DNA of 64,000 nucleotides from Lycium barbarum (lineage: Eukaryota; Streptophyta; Magnoliopsida; Solanales; Solanaceae), in contig NC_083339.1 in assembly GCF_019175385.1 (NCBI RefSeq), positions 47,602,074-47,666,073 on the forward strand, read 5' to 3'. The translations under genes and the position numbers were made by a program. Shown here piece after piece: positions 1-11,360 of the stretch; positions within the stretch are counted from its first letter, which is position 1; each line of letters begins with the position of its first letter. The notes beneath the pieces were generated by a model. That model searched no databases, was not told the DNA's origin, and saw only the letters and a program-made list of their open reading frames with translations.

Positions 1-996
1 GGCCACAGGCTGTTCCTTGCTCTTATTATATCTACAGTGTTGCAGCCTCGCTTACCATGCTATAATTATCCATCGGTCTTTGGTGTTCTCTTTTCTTCGC
101 TCCCTGTTTCTTTATGTCTTTATCACTATCCCTTTTTAATCTTTCATTCCAAATATATATCCAAAAACGTATGTACATAATTTTTCTTTACCATTTATCA
201 CCCTTCACAGTCCAGTTACCCTTATGGTAACTTATGATCCGAGTTCTCTTAACTTCTTGGTTCGCAAAATTTTTGAGTTCTTACTACAACTTTTTCTTTA
301 CTTCCTTCCTCGCGTTTCTCGACACAAGTATACTTGTTTTTGATTTCTTTGTATTGACGCTCATTTCATCCATCGTTATTTCTTGTTGGCTTTCCGGTGT
401 GGATTCCTTACAAATATGATCGAGCATCGCTTCACATCGATGATTCATATAATTTCATAACGTATATTCTCATGTTCCGTATAATTAATGGTTCATGAAC
501 TATTTTCTAGTATCCGATGAACTCTTTTATTTCATTCATAGGCACTGCGTTCTTCTTTTCCTTCAAAAATTACAGATTACCGATTGTTGATACTTTCATT
601 ATAGTAGTCGTTGTCATCCGAAATATCCTTTGAGTCTTATCATTCTCTCCATTATCCTTTGTGCACTTGGCTTGTAGCCATTTTCTTGCTCTTTTTATTA
701 CTCTTTACAACATGTCGCTGCGTACTTAGATACTGCGCAATTTTTGCTCGATACGGGGAATTCAAATCATGGCATATCATAATTCATGTTGGCATGAAGT
801 ATTTTCTTAAGGTGTGTTCCATCCTTTCCCTTCATGTCGGCCTCACGGTACACTTATTGTCAATTCGTTTCTACTTTTTTCATGTATCCTTTTGATGTGC
901 CGACATGTTTCGAACTCTGGTCCCGAGCTAATAAATTTTCCTCCACTGGAGTCTGAGAGTGTTGCGATTCCTTTAGAGTTTGATATAATATAGCCT

Positions 997-1019
997 CCCC
1001 CCCCCCCCCCCCCCCCCCC
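997..1019. repeat. Homopolymer C run (G run in element sense), copy 1
   Basis: There are 23 consecutive C on the plus strand. In element sense this is a G run followed by an AGGCTATATTATATC-like sequence, which resembles the element's polypurine-tract/LTR junction (G run, AGGA, TGTTATAGCCCG). The counterpart at 11343-11360 has 18 C. It may be slippage at a second polypurine-like site. Confidence 0.9.
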
Positions 1020-2487
1020 ATTTTTAAGGGGCTCCTTATACGTCAACAGCCTCCGAGTACCTTCGTCTACGGTAATTATCTGCCGCCCTTCACTTTCTTC
1101 TTAAAGCCGAGTTCCATTATCGTATAGTCTGGCCTGTCTATCTTCTTGCTATTTACACTCTCGTATTTAACTAGAATATGTATAAGGATATCCAATTCTG
1201 ATGCCCTCTTTTTCGTCTTTTCTTCCTGACTTTACTCATAACATACCTAAACTCCTTCTTCCGACTCTGCGCATAACATATCAAAAACTTCTTATCATGA
1301 GTTTTCCTTTCATTTTCTGTCGATATCATCATTCTTGTCAACATTCCCATATCTCTCCATCCACTATTAGTCCTTTCACTCATTTAGCTCACTTACTGGT
1401 AATTCCTTTTAACTATGAGTTTGCGTTGCAGCTATGCGTCCATGTTTTCCGAGTGTTCCGCTACTTTTGCTCTTAGCACAAAATTCTTACAGTTTACACT
1501 CTCCCTATCCCCGCTCATCTAACCTTTAACTATACTTATGACACTATGGCCGAGTAGTCTTCCACGCACATTCTTTATATTTCATTCCATTTTCCTCTGA
1601 GATCCAATCTCCCAGACCTCACATGAATCCTCATTCCACACCATTAATTTCTTAATCGACCGTGTCGACCCACTATCCTTGTTCTTCTTTCAATGCGTAA
1701 TCGGGTTCCTATTATTTTACTCCCAAACGTTCTCTTCTTCCTTCGACTAACCCATTGGTATACTTTTCCTACTTTCATCCTTAACCTTCCTTAGGTTCCC
1801 TCCTCCTTAAACACCTTTCTTCTCTTGTTATTTGTGGCATCGGCTCTGAAGTTCGTGAAATTTTACCTTAAACGCGCAAATCCGTCTTATTCTCAAGTCA
1901 TCCCTTTCAGGAAAGCATTTCCATGTCCGAGGCAACCACATTAATATATCTGCACGTTTTATTCCTTTATATACCTTTCAAGGGCCTAAATCTCCTAGCA
2001 TCGTCGCAAGGCCTAATCATTATTTTCTTGCTTCACATCCCTCGTCATAGTCACTATTCCTTTAGCCCCACTTATTGAAATTGGTTCTCGGACCTCACAC
2101 ATTCCTCTTTTGTTCTATATTACCACACTATATTCTTTTCACGCGCCTATTTTGAGTCCTTACCCAAATAGTCTCATGCTTTGCTGGTAGTTTCTCTCAG
2201 GAGCTTCACTCACTGAGGTCTCTTACCTTTTACCTTCTACCCACACTTTGATCTCTTTATTTTCCATCTACTCACTTACTTTCTTTTCCAAATGTCATTG
2301 TATTAGAGCTTTCCAATCTTAACCTGTAGTGAAAATAATAACAGCTTATCTTATAACACTTGCACCATTTATTTTTGCTGTCACTCGAACTTCGGTACCC
2401 TTACTTGATTAATGCCTGCTTTACCGTAGCGCCGATTACTGGGACTCACATGTCCACTGATACAATCACATATGAGATATCATACGC

Positions 2488-2490
<3 letters not shown>

Positions 2491-2526
<36 letters not shown>
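2491..2526. repeat. (TA)n microsatellite in NA1 internal copy 1
   Basis: This is about 36 bp of alternating T and A. The orthologous position in the second internal copy (12814-12900) is expanded to about 88 bp, so the array has changed length since the copies diverged. Confidence 0.95.
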
Positions 2527-2530
<4 letters not shown>

Positions 2531-2730
2531 CTATCAACTAGCCCACAAAATACTTCCAAACGCTATTCAAGCCTATCCTAATTCCAGCGCTGGGAGGCAC
2601 TTTCTGTCTCTTCACCAGTCTAGTTTGCCTCGTCCTATGTGGCCTCTCATGGTCTCCAACCATCCCGTATACTCTAGTTTCCCTTAGGCCACTCTAGCTT
2701 CTCATTTGTCTCTTATGTCTGGGTTTATAG

Positions 2731-2846
2731 AATTTCTTGCACACTTCCCAGGGGGGTCACCCATCCTAAGATTTCTCCCACCTTAGCACGCTTAACCTCG
2801 AAACTTCGATAGAATCCGGTGCCTTACTGCTGATATAATCGCGTCC
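2731..2846 (-). pseudogene. 5S rRNA-derived segment inside NA1, copy 1
   Basis: Read on the minus strand, this stretch follows the plant 5S rRNA order along nearly its whole length. It has a GG-C-GCGAT-ATA-CAGCA start, then GCACCGGAT, then GTTAAGCGTGCT (A box), then AGGATGGGTGACC and CTGGGAAGT (C box). Differences include a short gap before the A box, a changed intermediate element, one or two extra C in the C box and a diverged 3' end. It lies about 0.9 kb inside the PBS and in the same orientation as the retroelement. There is no T-run terminator directly after it, so it is unlikely to be a normal 5S gene. Family knowledge: Cassandra TRIM elements carry 5S sequence, but in their LTRs. A decayed nested Cassandra is the main alternative. 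Confidence 0.85.
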
Positions 2847-3574
2847 ACTTTCTCGCATGACCTTTATTACATGATCTGGAGCAAGTCGAAGTCTTACAGA
2901 TTCCGAGACATTCTCGTAACACGTCTTTCCCTTTACAATTACTATTTTACCCTTCTCAATCCTCAATATTCACCTTTCACTTATGTGTATAACTACCTTT
3001 CGTCCCAGATTCCCAGATTCTCGATGGTATCGAATATACCTTCATCGCCGTTACTTATGCATACTCGATTATCAGCCAGTTCGGACTTTCAGTCACCATC
3101 CTTATATAATAATCTACAGCAAAACTGATCATCGACTCTCCCTGAATCGCCCAATAGACCCTGCTCCTACTAAACCTCGAATGCTATCCATCTTAATCCT
3201 TTGGCTGCTAATTGTCTTTCTCACAATCATTTTTCACGCCATGCCCAAATCTGTAGCTCCCCTAAAATATCACATCGCACTTATCGTCTGTTTACGATAT
3301 TTCCTTTCCACGCTTCTTCCTGTTAGGCGTACCTAGTTAAATGACCTGATTTTGAAAAATTCTAACAGAATCTCCTTTAAAATCCTTACTCTTCAAAATT
3401 TGTACGCCGCAAACATCGACAATACCTCACAGAACATACGGCTATATGACACATTCCAGCCATCCGAAGCTTCTAGTTTCAGGTAACAGAACAAATATAT
3501 CAATACTTACTCCTGTGACTTTCCATATCGCCTCTCACTTCTTCCGTCGTATGTAAGGCTTATATGAGGAATTT

Positions 3575-3747
3575 CATTTCCTATGACTTGGCTCTATTGC
3601 ACGATCTACGACAGAAAGAAGGTCAACAATCCCGAGATGCCCCGTAGCCGCCTGTTTATAAATGTGGCCGGCTTCACACCATAAACAGGACTCTACCGGA
3701 CACGAATTTGCAGACGACCCCCAGGACAACCTGCTCTGATACCACTT
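3575..3747 (-). promoter_or_regulatory. NA1 primer-binding site and T1-like leader, copy 1
   Basis: The minus strand reads TGGTATCAGAGCAGG directly inside the LTR end. This is complementary to the 3' end of plant initiator tRNA-Met and primes minus-strand DNA synthesis (PBS 3731-3747). The next 150 bases or so align with the leaders of the coding T1 elements at 28626 and 38567. Shared blocks include TAGAGTC, TTATAAACA, TGACCTTCTTT and TCGTGC-ATAGAGC. Such a leader may carry packaging or dimerisation signals, which is an inference. Confidence 0.85.
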
Positions 3748-4440
3748 TGTCACACCCTAACCTTGCTAGGGTGTGATGGTGTGACGACCCAACTAGGGCC
3801 GTGACGAGTACCCGATACTTGTACCGAGCACCTCTTATCTCGTATCGTATTCTTATTGCTAAGTGGGCCGTATGAACATCACCGTATTTTTTTTTTCTGC
3901 TTAACATTGACATTAGTAGCATAATTATAAACATAGGCTAGCAAACTTCGCTAGCACATTACACAGCGACGAGGACCATCAAAAGTACAAAACATCTAAC
4001 TGTACATATCTGTCTACGAGCCTCTAAACATAGTACAGATATACATAGGAAGGGCCGAGTACTGCCGTGCCCGAACATATATACACAAAATAGTACCAAG
4101 AAACTGAGGCTCCGGAACAACTGGAGCGCTGCTACAATACTGCTGATGAAGCTCCTAGAAGTCAAGTCTGTCTACCTGCTGACCTGCGCGGCATGGAACG
4201 CAGCGTCCACAAGAAGGGACGTCAGTACGAATAGTGTACCGAGTATGTAAGGCATGGAAGATAATACAAACAGAAACATAAGGTATGATTAACAATATCA
4301 TGGGATCATAGGACATATAGTGATACAAGAAAGTAACCTGTACATAGGAATACCCTTTTCAGGCCGGATACCATGCATGCTTGTCTTTTCCTTTAAAAAG
4401 AACATTTCTTTTTCATAGACATAGAAAATAGAACTTATAT

Positions 4441-4540
4441 CATGTCATGCCTTATCATATCATATCATATCGTATCATATCATATGAGATCATGTCATAT
4501 CATATCGTGTCATATCATATCGTGTCATATCATATCAGGT
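4441..4540. repeat. CATAT/CATGT pentamer microsatellite in the L3 LTR
   Basis: This is an imperfect run of CATAT, CGTAT and CATGT pentamers on the plus strand, inside the solo LTR. The mosaic LTR at 24826-27663 has no comparable array at the matching place, so the expansion belongs to this copy or subfamily. Confidence 0.85.
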
Positions 4541-4767
4541 CATAGCATAGCACCGAACAATGTCGGCTCGCCCACATAGCACCGAAATACCTCGGCTCGC
4601 CCATATATCCCGCGTCCGGGATGATAAGCCAGCTGACCAGGTGGCAATGAAACATGTTTCCCTTCCCATCCCCCATGTATCCCTTCCCCCACCCCATGTA
4701 CATATTCATATCTCATATACATGTGTCATATAAGCATGCAGGAGAGTCCAAAGAAAACCATGTATCC

Positions 4768-4799
4768 ATCGGAGTGACGTAAGGTCGGTGACCTCCGAT
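4768..4799. promoter_or_regulatory. Conserved ATCGGAG/CTCCGAT hairpin with TGACGTAAGGTCG
   Basis: A 7-bp inverted repeat encloses TGACGTAAGGTCG. The same structure occurs at 25630-25661, and with ATCGGGG/CCCCGAT arms in reverse orientation at 55083-55114. TGACG is a core bound by plant bZIP (TGA-class) factors. A regulatory role is an inference. Confidence 0.6.
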
Positions 4800-7606
4800 T
4801 ACATTATGCTATAACCGTGACCACTTTGTCTCACCTTGAAGGAACTAGTATCATAAGGCGAGACTATCAATGAAGAGTGTCCTTATGAGAAAACATAAAG
4901 TAGGGTCATAAGGCATCGTTTCATATACTTGGAACCTCTAAAGTAGTCATTACCCATAATAGAGTTGAGATATCAAGAAATAATTTAACATTGTCATATT
5001 GTCATATTCATAGTAGGAACATATCGTCAACATATCTATCATAGAAATTTGAGACTTTACGACTTGGGGATCATGCCTTTGGAATCTTTAGAAGATAGTG
5101 TCATAACCAAGGAATAGAATTAAAAATCAAGAACTAGTTTGATACTTTCGTATTCACATTGGTCCTTAGCTTAAGACTCTTAGTCATGGAATCATTCTTG
5201 TCCTACTTATCATAGATGTATTATGTTCCTTAGCATCATCGTTATCAAGGTCATCATAGACATATTTCCATTAGAATGGTACGGTACTTATCGCTTGATA
5301 ATCGGGACAAGGATCAAAAGTTTCCTTTGAATTCTGCTTCAAAATAAGTCAAACGGAACAATAAGGAAAATCCGGGAACAATGGGTCCACCTCGGGCCGA
5401 ATGACGTAGCGTGCACAATTTACATATATTACATGTCATGGCGTTACTTGTGAGGGTTTTAAGGTAGTCGGGTCCTATTTATGCAAGTTCTAGAGGTTTA
5501 GGAAGTTTTTCCAACATTTCACACAATTTTTAATTCAATTCTTCTGAATGAAAAAGGGGTAACTTTAGGTGTGGATTCCGGAAAATAGAGTTGTCCCCGA
5601 GGTTCATATCCAACACATTACGTCTAAGACATGCCATAGAAGGAAGAGTAAAGCCTTACATACCTCTTTCCGCTCCTTATGCTATTCCAAATTCAAGTTG
5701 CAAATCCGCCAAAATCTACAAATTGTTCACATTTACCAAACTTTGATTAGAGCATTTAGAAGTGGAATCTTAAAGTAGCATTTGTCTACCGAAATTTCGG
5801 CAGCACTTCTCCTATAAATACACCATCTCCAAAACTTCAACTTGGCCAATTTTAATCAACCACAATCCGGGAATTCAACCCGGCCAAACTATCAACAACA
5901 ATGCCAACAATCGTACTAACAATTTCAATAACCAACTCAAGATACATTCTAACACTTCAATTAACATACTACTTCCTTCAAGACTTTCCAACTCCAATAA
6001 AACAATAACCACCTAATAATTTACGCACCAACAACATCATACTAACAACATTACATTCCATACATGCAAGAACATCATATTACATTTACATAATCTTTCA
6101 AAACAAGCCTCCAACTACTAAAACTTCACTAAGTTCATTAAGCTTTTATTTGCAACATAAAATCCACAACACAACAACCAAAATACTAAATAAAACTTGC
6201 TCACCATTCCTTCACAATTCAACACATATACACGGCCAACACCAACACACTAAATTCATGGTTTCCATGCATTTTTAACTATGGAATTCACAACACAACA
6301 ACAATCAAGCTACTACATGAATTCAATCCAATTTTTCCATACACATGACCCATTCGACCATCACAACATCATCAATAGTTTTCATGAATTTCATCATTTT
6401 TCACATACTACAACATACACAAACATCCACAACATATAAAAGAGGATAAATTCTTACCTTTTCTCTTTGACTTCCCACTTAGTTATGCCTTGTAACTTGC
6501 AAGAACATGAAGTTTTCTTGCTCCAAAGACCACTTCACTTTACTAGGAGCCCTTCAATTCGTAGGAAATAATTTTTGAAGAGAATTTTTCCCAAGGTTGT
6601 TGTTGATGTAGCTATGGCCGAATGGCCTATGGGTTTTCTCCTTTCTTTTCTCTTCTTCCTAGTGTTGAAGTCTCTAGAAAGAAATGTGAATAAGATGACT
6701 AATTTGTCATCTTTTAAACTTACTTACTTAATTCCCATAAGGGCTTGGCCCATTAAGAAGGGAGAGGGACGGCCAACCCTTGGCCCAATGATCAAGCCCA
6801 CTAGTTTTTTGTCCTACAATTCATGAATAATTATTTTCCAAATTCCAAATTTACCCTTCGCCTTCCTCCATATTTCCACGAGTCATATTGCGAATTTCCC
6901 TTTATGCCCTTGACCTTTCCTAATATTCCCACTTCAAAATTTTTATAAACAACTTGTACACCAAACAAGATCAAAATTATAGTCTTGCTCTTAATCTCCC
7001 GCAATTACCTTAAATTATCCGAATGCGAAAAATGCGGGATATAACAGATGGGCACCCGACCCCATATTCGGAACCGAGCGAACCCGCTAACCCTTATTAC
7101 ATACACAATCTCTTTGAACTCTTAAATCAATTAAGAATGACATACATAACAAAGCTTTCAGAAACTTTCTTTTTCATCGTTCTCAAATCAAACAAAATAT
7201 GTACTCATATAGAATTTATATCATAACACAGAATGACACATCGACTGATGGAGTCGTTTACAAAACCGACATCCTATACCCACGACTCTGTCTGCAAAGT
7301 CTCTAACATCAATAAGAAATCTTAGCTCATATACTCTGACTCGGCAACACTCCAGGGCAAATGGAGCTTGCCAACTCCGCTAGAACATCTTCTGTAATGA
7401 CTTCTACTCATCTGGGTGTACCTGCGCGCCATGAAAAGTAGTCCCTGAAGAAAGGGGGTCAGTACGGAAAATGTACTGAGCATGTAAGGCAAGAATCACA
7501 GTAAAAGAATCATAACTGATATAGGGGGTGCAGAACATATACAATATCCAGAATATCAAAACTCTTGCCTTTAGAACATCGATCATGTATATCATTATCA
7601 CATAGC

Positions 7607-7997
7607 GTACCCGACCCGTTATGGGACTCGGTAGATAAAATCATGTCATCATACTTTCATATCATCATGCATGCATATACATATACATATATATATACCG
7701 TACCCGACCCTCTAGTGAGGGACTCGGTGAATGAAATCATGTCGTACCCGGCCCGTTAAGGGACTCGGTGGATAGAATCATGCATGTGAACATCATATAT
7801 CATATACATACCGTACCCGGCCCTCTAGTGAGGGACTCGGTGAATCAAATCATCATATGCCCTCCTGGCGACCATAACATATCATCATCTCATTATATCA
7901 TCATATACATATACCGTACCCGGCCCTCTAGTGAGGGACTCGGTGAACAATGCCGTGGAGTGCGCACGATAACATACTCGGCCCGGGACTCGGTGAA
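7607..7997. repeat. Hairpin minisatellite of the NA1 LTR (CCCTCTAGTGAGGG units), LTR copy 1
   Basis: There are about six dispersed units of the form CCGTACCCGGCCC...GGGACTCGGTGAA. Three contain the perfect stem CCCTC-TAGT-GAGGG, and two use shortened CCCGTTANGGG or CCCGGG forms. They are spaced by AT-rich 40-100 bp stretches. The same array is at about 14690-15083 in the other LTR, and single units occur in the NA2-type LTRs (about 18190 and 33220). Confidence 0.85.
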
Positions 7998-10023
7998 AGA
8001 CATATTGAGGCGTGCACGAGCAGAGTAGTGAGAAACTATATGCATATAAATCAAGACTCGATAGATAAGCATGCTTACCGACACCGGAAGGCTCAGAAAC
8101 AAGTTTCGGGTCAATCCGACTTAGTATAAGAAAGTTATGATCGTTTGAAGTACAGAACCTTCTACGAATGTTTCAGAAGCCAGTTTTGGAAAATCAAAGC
8201 AACAATCATATCAAGTACCTTTCGGATATCGTTATGGATCAAATCAAATATAGCTTTTGGAATCATATGTACACCTCAAAATATATCAAAGACTCAATGG
8301 AATAATCGAACGTGCTAGCATTTGAAGATCAAAACTTTAGTCATAACAATTATCTTTCGAATGCCATTCGGAAACATATCAAACAGAACTTCGGACATCA
8401 TAGATACGCATCAAAAACATATGAAACAGCTTATGGAAGTCAAGAATATTAGCCATCCTAGTGGCTCTAAGAATAGGAGTTTCTTTGAAATCATACATAT
8501 GCGTCATTTGCTCGTTTCATAAAGATCATGCCAAAAGAAAGAAAAGGGTAAGCCTTACATACCCGTCCCACGTCCAATTAGCTACGCTTATTCATCCAAA
8601 CTTGCTAGTCTACATTCGAGAGAATTGACATAATCATTAGACTCATCGACATATACTTGTCTTAGTCTTTCAAATGAATTCATTTATAATTTGCCGAAAT
8701 TTCGGCAGCATTTCCCCTGTAAATACACCATCCCCGAGAATCTAACTCGGCCAATTTTATCAACAACAATCCGAGAATTCAACTCGGCCAAATTAGCAAC
8801 GACAATATCAGCAATCACATCTCCAACTTCAACAACTATTTCAAAATATATTCTAACATTAACAACCTTCGTCACACAATTCAACGGCATTTCATTTATA
8901 TTCAATTCAATCACATATAATCAAGCCAATACCAATGATCTCATATTCAAGTGTTAATCTGAGATCATTCTAACATGATTCAAGAATACTTCGAACCATT
9001 CACATAATGTTCCAAACAACCCAATCAACATTTTACTTCGCCCGAAACCTTCCAAATTAAACAAGAACAATAACAACACATTTCCTTCTTTCAAATTTAA
9101 TTACAACAACCCAACTTACAATCTTCCAAACACATGTCTCACCTTCAAATTCATGAATTATATTTATAACCTACACATTAGCAACTCTATTCTTATAATT
9201 ATAAGGAACCATACTAATATCACATTAACTTCTTCCGTAATCCACAAACGATTACAACTTCATTTCAAACCATTAAATCTTCATTTAACATCATAGAATC
9301 CACAACACAACAACAATCAAAATGCTAAATAAAATCAATTCATCACATCTAACCAATTCAACCCCTATTCGGCCACAACCCTACACACACATATTTCATG
9401 AATTTCATCCATTTCTACACTCAACAACATGCATAAACCATCCATAACATATGAAAGAGGGTTAAACCTTACCTTTTCCACTTAGCTCTTTAACTTGGCT
9501 AGAGTTGTGCCTTGCAAGAATGAATGATTTTCTTGCTCCAACTACCACTCCACGTTATAGAGGACCTTCCAATTGGTAGAAAAGCAAGAACAAAATATTT
9601 TTTTTGGATCAATTTTGCATGGACTTGTTCGGCCAAGATCATGGCCGAATGGCCTCTTCCCTTTTTCTTCAAGTTTCTTGAATCTTCTAAGGGTGAAGAT
9701 GAAGAATATAATAAATTTGTCATCTTTATCTACTTATATAATACACCCATGTGGGCCAAGGCCCACCATGTTACACGGCCACATGGCCCATTTGTTCAAG
9801 AAATATTAACTTTCCAAAATTCCATTTTTAACCCCAAATTTTCCTTAATATTTTCATGAGCCACCTCGTGAATTTCCCTTTTTACCCATAGCCTTTCTTA
9901 ATATTTCCACATCAAAAATTTTCGTAAACAACTTGTGTATTATGCAAGATCAAAATATAGCTTTGCCCTTAACTTCTCACAATTATCTTAGATTATCCGA
10001 ACGTACAAAATACGGCTATAACA

Positions 10024-10046
10024 TCCTCCCCACCCCCCACCCCTTT
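10024..10046 (-). other. NA1 polypurine tract at LTR copy 1
   Basis: The minus strand reads AAAGGGG-TGGGGGG-TGGGGAGGA immediately before the LTR start TGTTATAGCC. It is preceded by CATTCGAGGAAGAATGTTCT. That block is nearly the same as the CGAGGACGAATGTTC block next to the T1 and T2 polypurine tracts (43741 and 53531), which supports a common ancestry of these 3' ends. Confidence 0.82.
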
Positions 10047-11342
10047 AGAACATTCTTCCTCGAATGTTCAACTGATCTTATGGGGTCTTGTAGCACTTCG
10101 GGAGAGTCCCTTTTATAGTTGTCCTTTTCTTCGTACACATTCCTTATATTTCACCCTATTTTCTTTGTAATCGAACTCCGCGGTCTGTACATGAGTCCTC
10201 ATTCCGTGTCATGGGTTCTCTAATCCACTGCGCCAACTCATTATCCTTGTCCTTCCCAGGTTATCTCTTCTCTATTATTGTTTCGTTACCACACCTTAAC
10301 AGAAGTCATGTCTTCGGTACGCAATCTTTACTTGATGATCCAATATGGCCAGAGGCTATTCCTTGCTCTCATTTTATCTAGAGTGTTGCAGCCTCGCTTA
10401 CCATGCTATAATTATCCATCGGTCTTTGGTGTTCTCTTTTCTTCGCTCCCTGTTTCTTTATGTCTTTGTCACTATCCCTTTTTAATCTTTCATCCCAAAT
10501 ATTTATCCAAAAACGTATGTACATAATGTTTCTTTACCATTTATCACCCTTCACAGTCCAGTTACCCTTATGGTAACTTATGATCCGAGTTCTCTTAACT
10601 TCTTGGTTCGCAAAATTTTTGAGTTCTTACTACAACTTTTTCTTTACTTCCTTCCTCGCGTTTCTCGACACAAGTATACCTGTCTTTGATTTCATTGTAT
10701 TGACGCTCATTTCATCCATCGTTATTTCTTGTTGGCTTTCCGGTGTGGGTTCCTTACAAATATGATCGAGCATCGCTTCACATCGATGATTCATATAATT
10801 TCATAACGTATATTCTCATGTTCCGTATAATTAATGGTTCATGAACTATTTTCTAGTATCCGATGAACTCTTTTATTTCATTCATAGGCACTGCATTCTT
10901 CTTTTCCTTCAAAAATTTCAGATTACCGATTGTTGATACTTTCATTATAGTAGTCGTTGTCATCCGAAATATCCTTTGAGTCTTATCATTCTCTCCATTA
11001 TCCTGTGTGCACTTGGCTTGTAGCCATTTTCTTGCTCTTTTTATTACTCTTTACAACATGTCGCTGCGTATGTAGATACTGCGCAATTTTTGCTCGATAC
11101 GGGGAATTCAAATCATGGCATATCATAATTCATGTTGGCATGAAGTATTTTCTGAAGGTGTCTTCAATCCTTTCCCTTCATGTCGGCCTCACGGTACACT
11201 TATTGTCAATTCGTTTCTACTTCTTTCATGTATCCTTTTGATGTACCGACATGTTTCGAACTCTGGTCCCGAGCTAATAAATTTTCCTCCACTGGAGTCT
11301 GAGAGTGTTGCGATTCCTTTAGAGTTTGATATAATATAGCCT

Positions 11343-11360
11343 CCCCCCCCCCCCCCCCCC
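11343..11360. repeat. Homopolymer C run, NA1 internal copy 2
   Basis: There are 18 consecutive C, in the same context as 997-1019. Confidence 0.9.

Larger units (their letters stand above)
1..3747 (-). mobile_element. NA1 (LARD-type) internal domain, copy 1, cut by window edge
   Basis: This is the primer-binding-site-side part of the internal region of a non-coding LTR element read on the minus strand. It matches 10347-14102 almost base for base, with an offset of about 10.35 kb. No gag, protease, reverse transcriptase or integrase motif is readable in any frame. The plus strand is pyrimidine-rich (the element sense is purine-rich), and the small open frames are not recognisable. The minus-strand order is PBS (3731-3747), leader, 5S-derived segment (2731-2846), AT microsatellite (2491-2526) and poly(G) run (997-1019), continuing beyond the left edge. 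The noncoding length, long LTRs and tRNA-Met PBS fit a large retrotransposon derivative (LARD). That classification is an inference. Confidence 0.82.
3780..7046 (-). mobile_element. Solo LTR (family L3) nested in the NA1 LTR
   Basis: This 3,267-bp block begins TGTGACGACCC and ends GATATAACA on the plus strand, so it has TG...CA LTR termini. It is flanked by the 5-bp direct repeat GATGG (3775-3779 and 7047-7051). The empty site is visible in the second NA1 LTR, where the text runs straight from GGTGTGATGG into GCACCCGACC at about 14125. There is no internal domain, PBS or second LTR, so it is a solo LTR from intra-element recombination, in minus orientation. It contains a TCATA-type microsatellite (4441-4540), a twin CACCGAA...TCGGCTCGCCC repeat (about 4550-4600) and a TGACGTAAGGTCG hairpin (4768-4799). 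The small open frames in it are not recognised. Confidence 0.92.
3748..10023 (-). mobile_element. NA1 LTR, first copy, interrupted by a solo LTR
   Basis: On the minus strand this LTR starts TGTTATAGCCG next to a polypurine tract and ends GGGTGTGACA next to the PBS. Removing the nested insert (3780-7046) leaves about 3.0 kb. It matches 14103-16996 closely, apart from an extra segment of about 110 bp near 9375-9482 that the second LTR lacks. It contains the hairpin minisatellite (7607-7997), the conserved AGTAC/GTACT module (about 7462-7480) and a GGAAGGCTC-AGAAACAAGTTTCGGG block shared with the solo LTR at 24826-27663. Confidence 0.88.

Noticed and set aside
611..895. Plus-strand frames conserved between the NA1 copies (also 10957-11241, 1201-1476 and 11543-11818)
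   Set aside because: They are conserved only because the two internal copies are nearly identical DNA. They lie antisense to the element, have low-complexity composition and match no domain.
3731..3747. tRNA-Met fragment or tRNA gene
   Set aside because: Only the 3'-end complement is present, directly inside an LTR. This is the primer-binding site.
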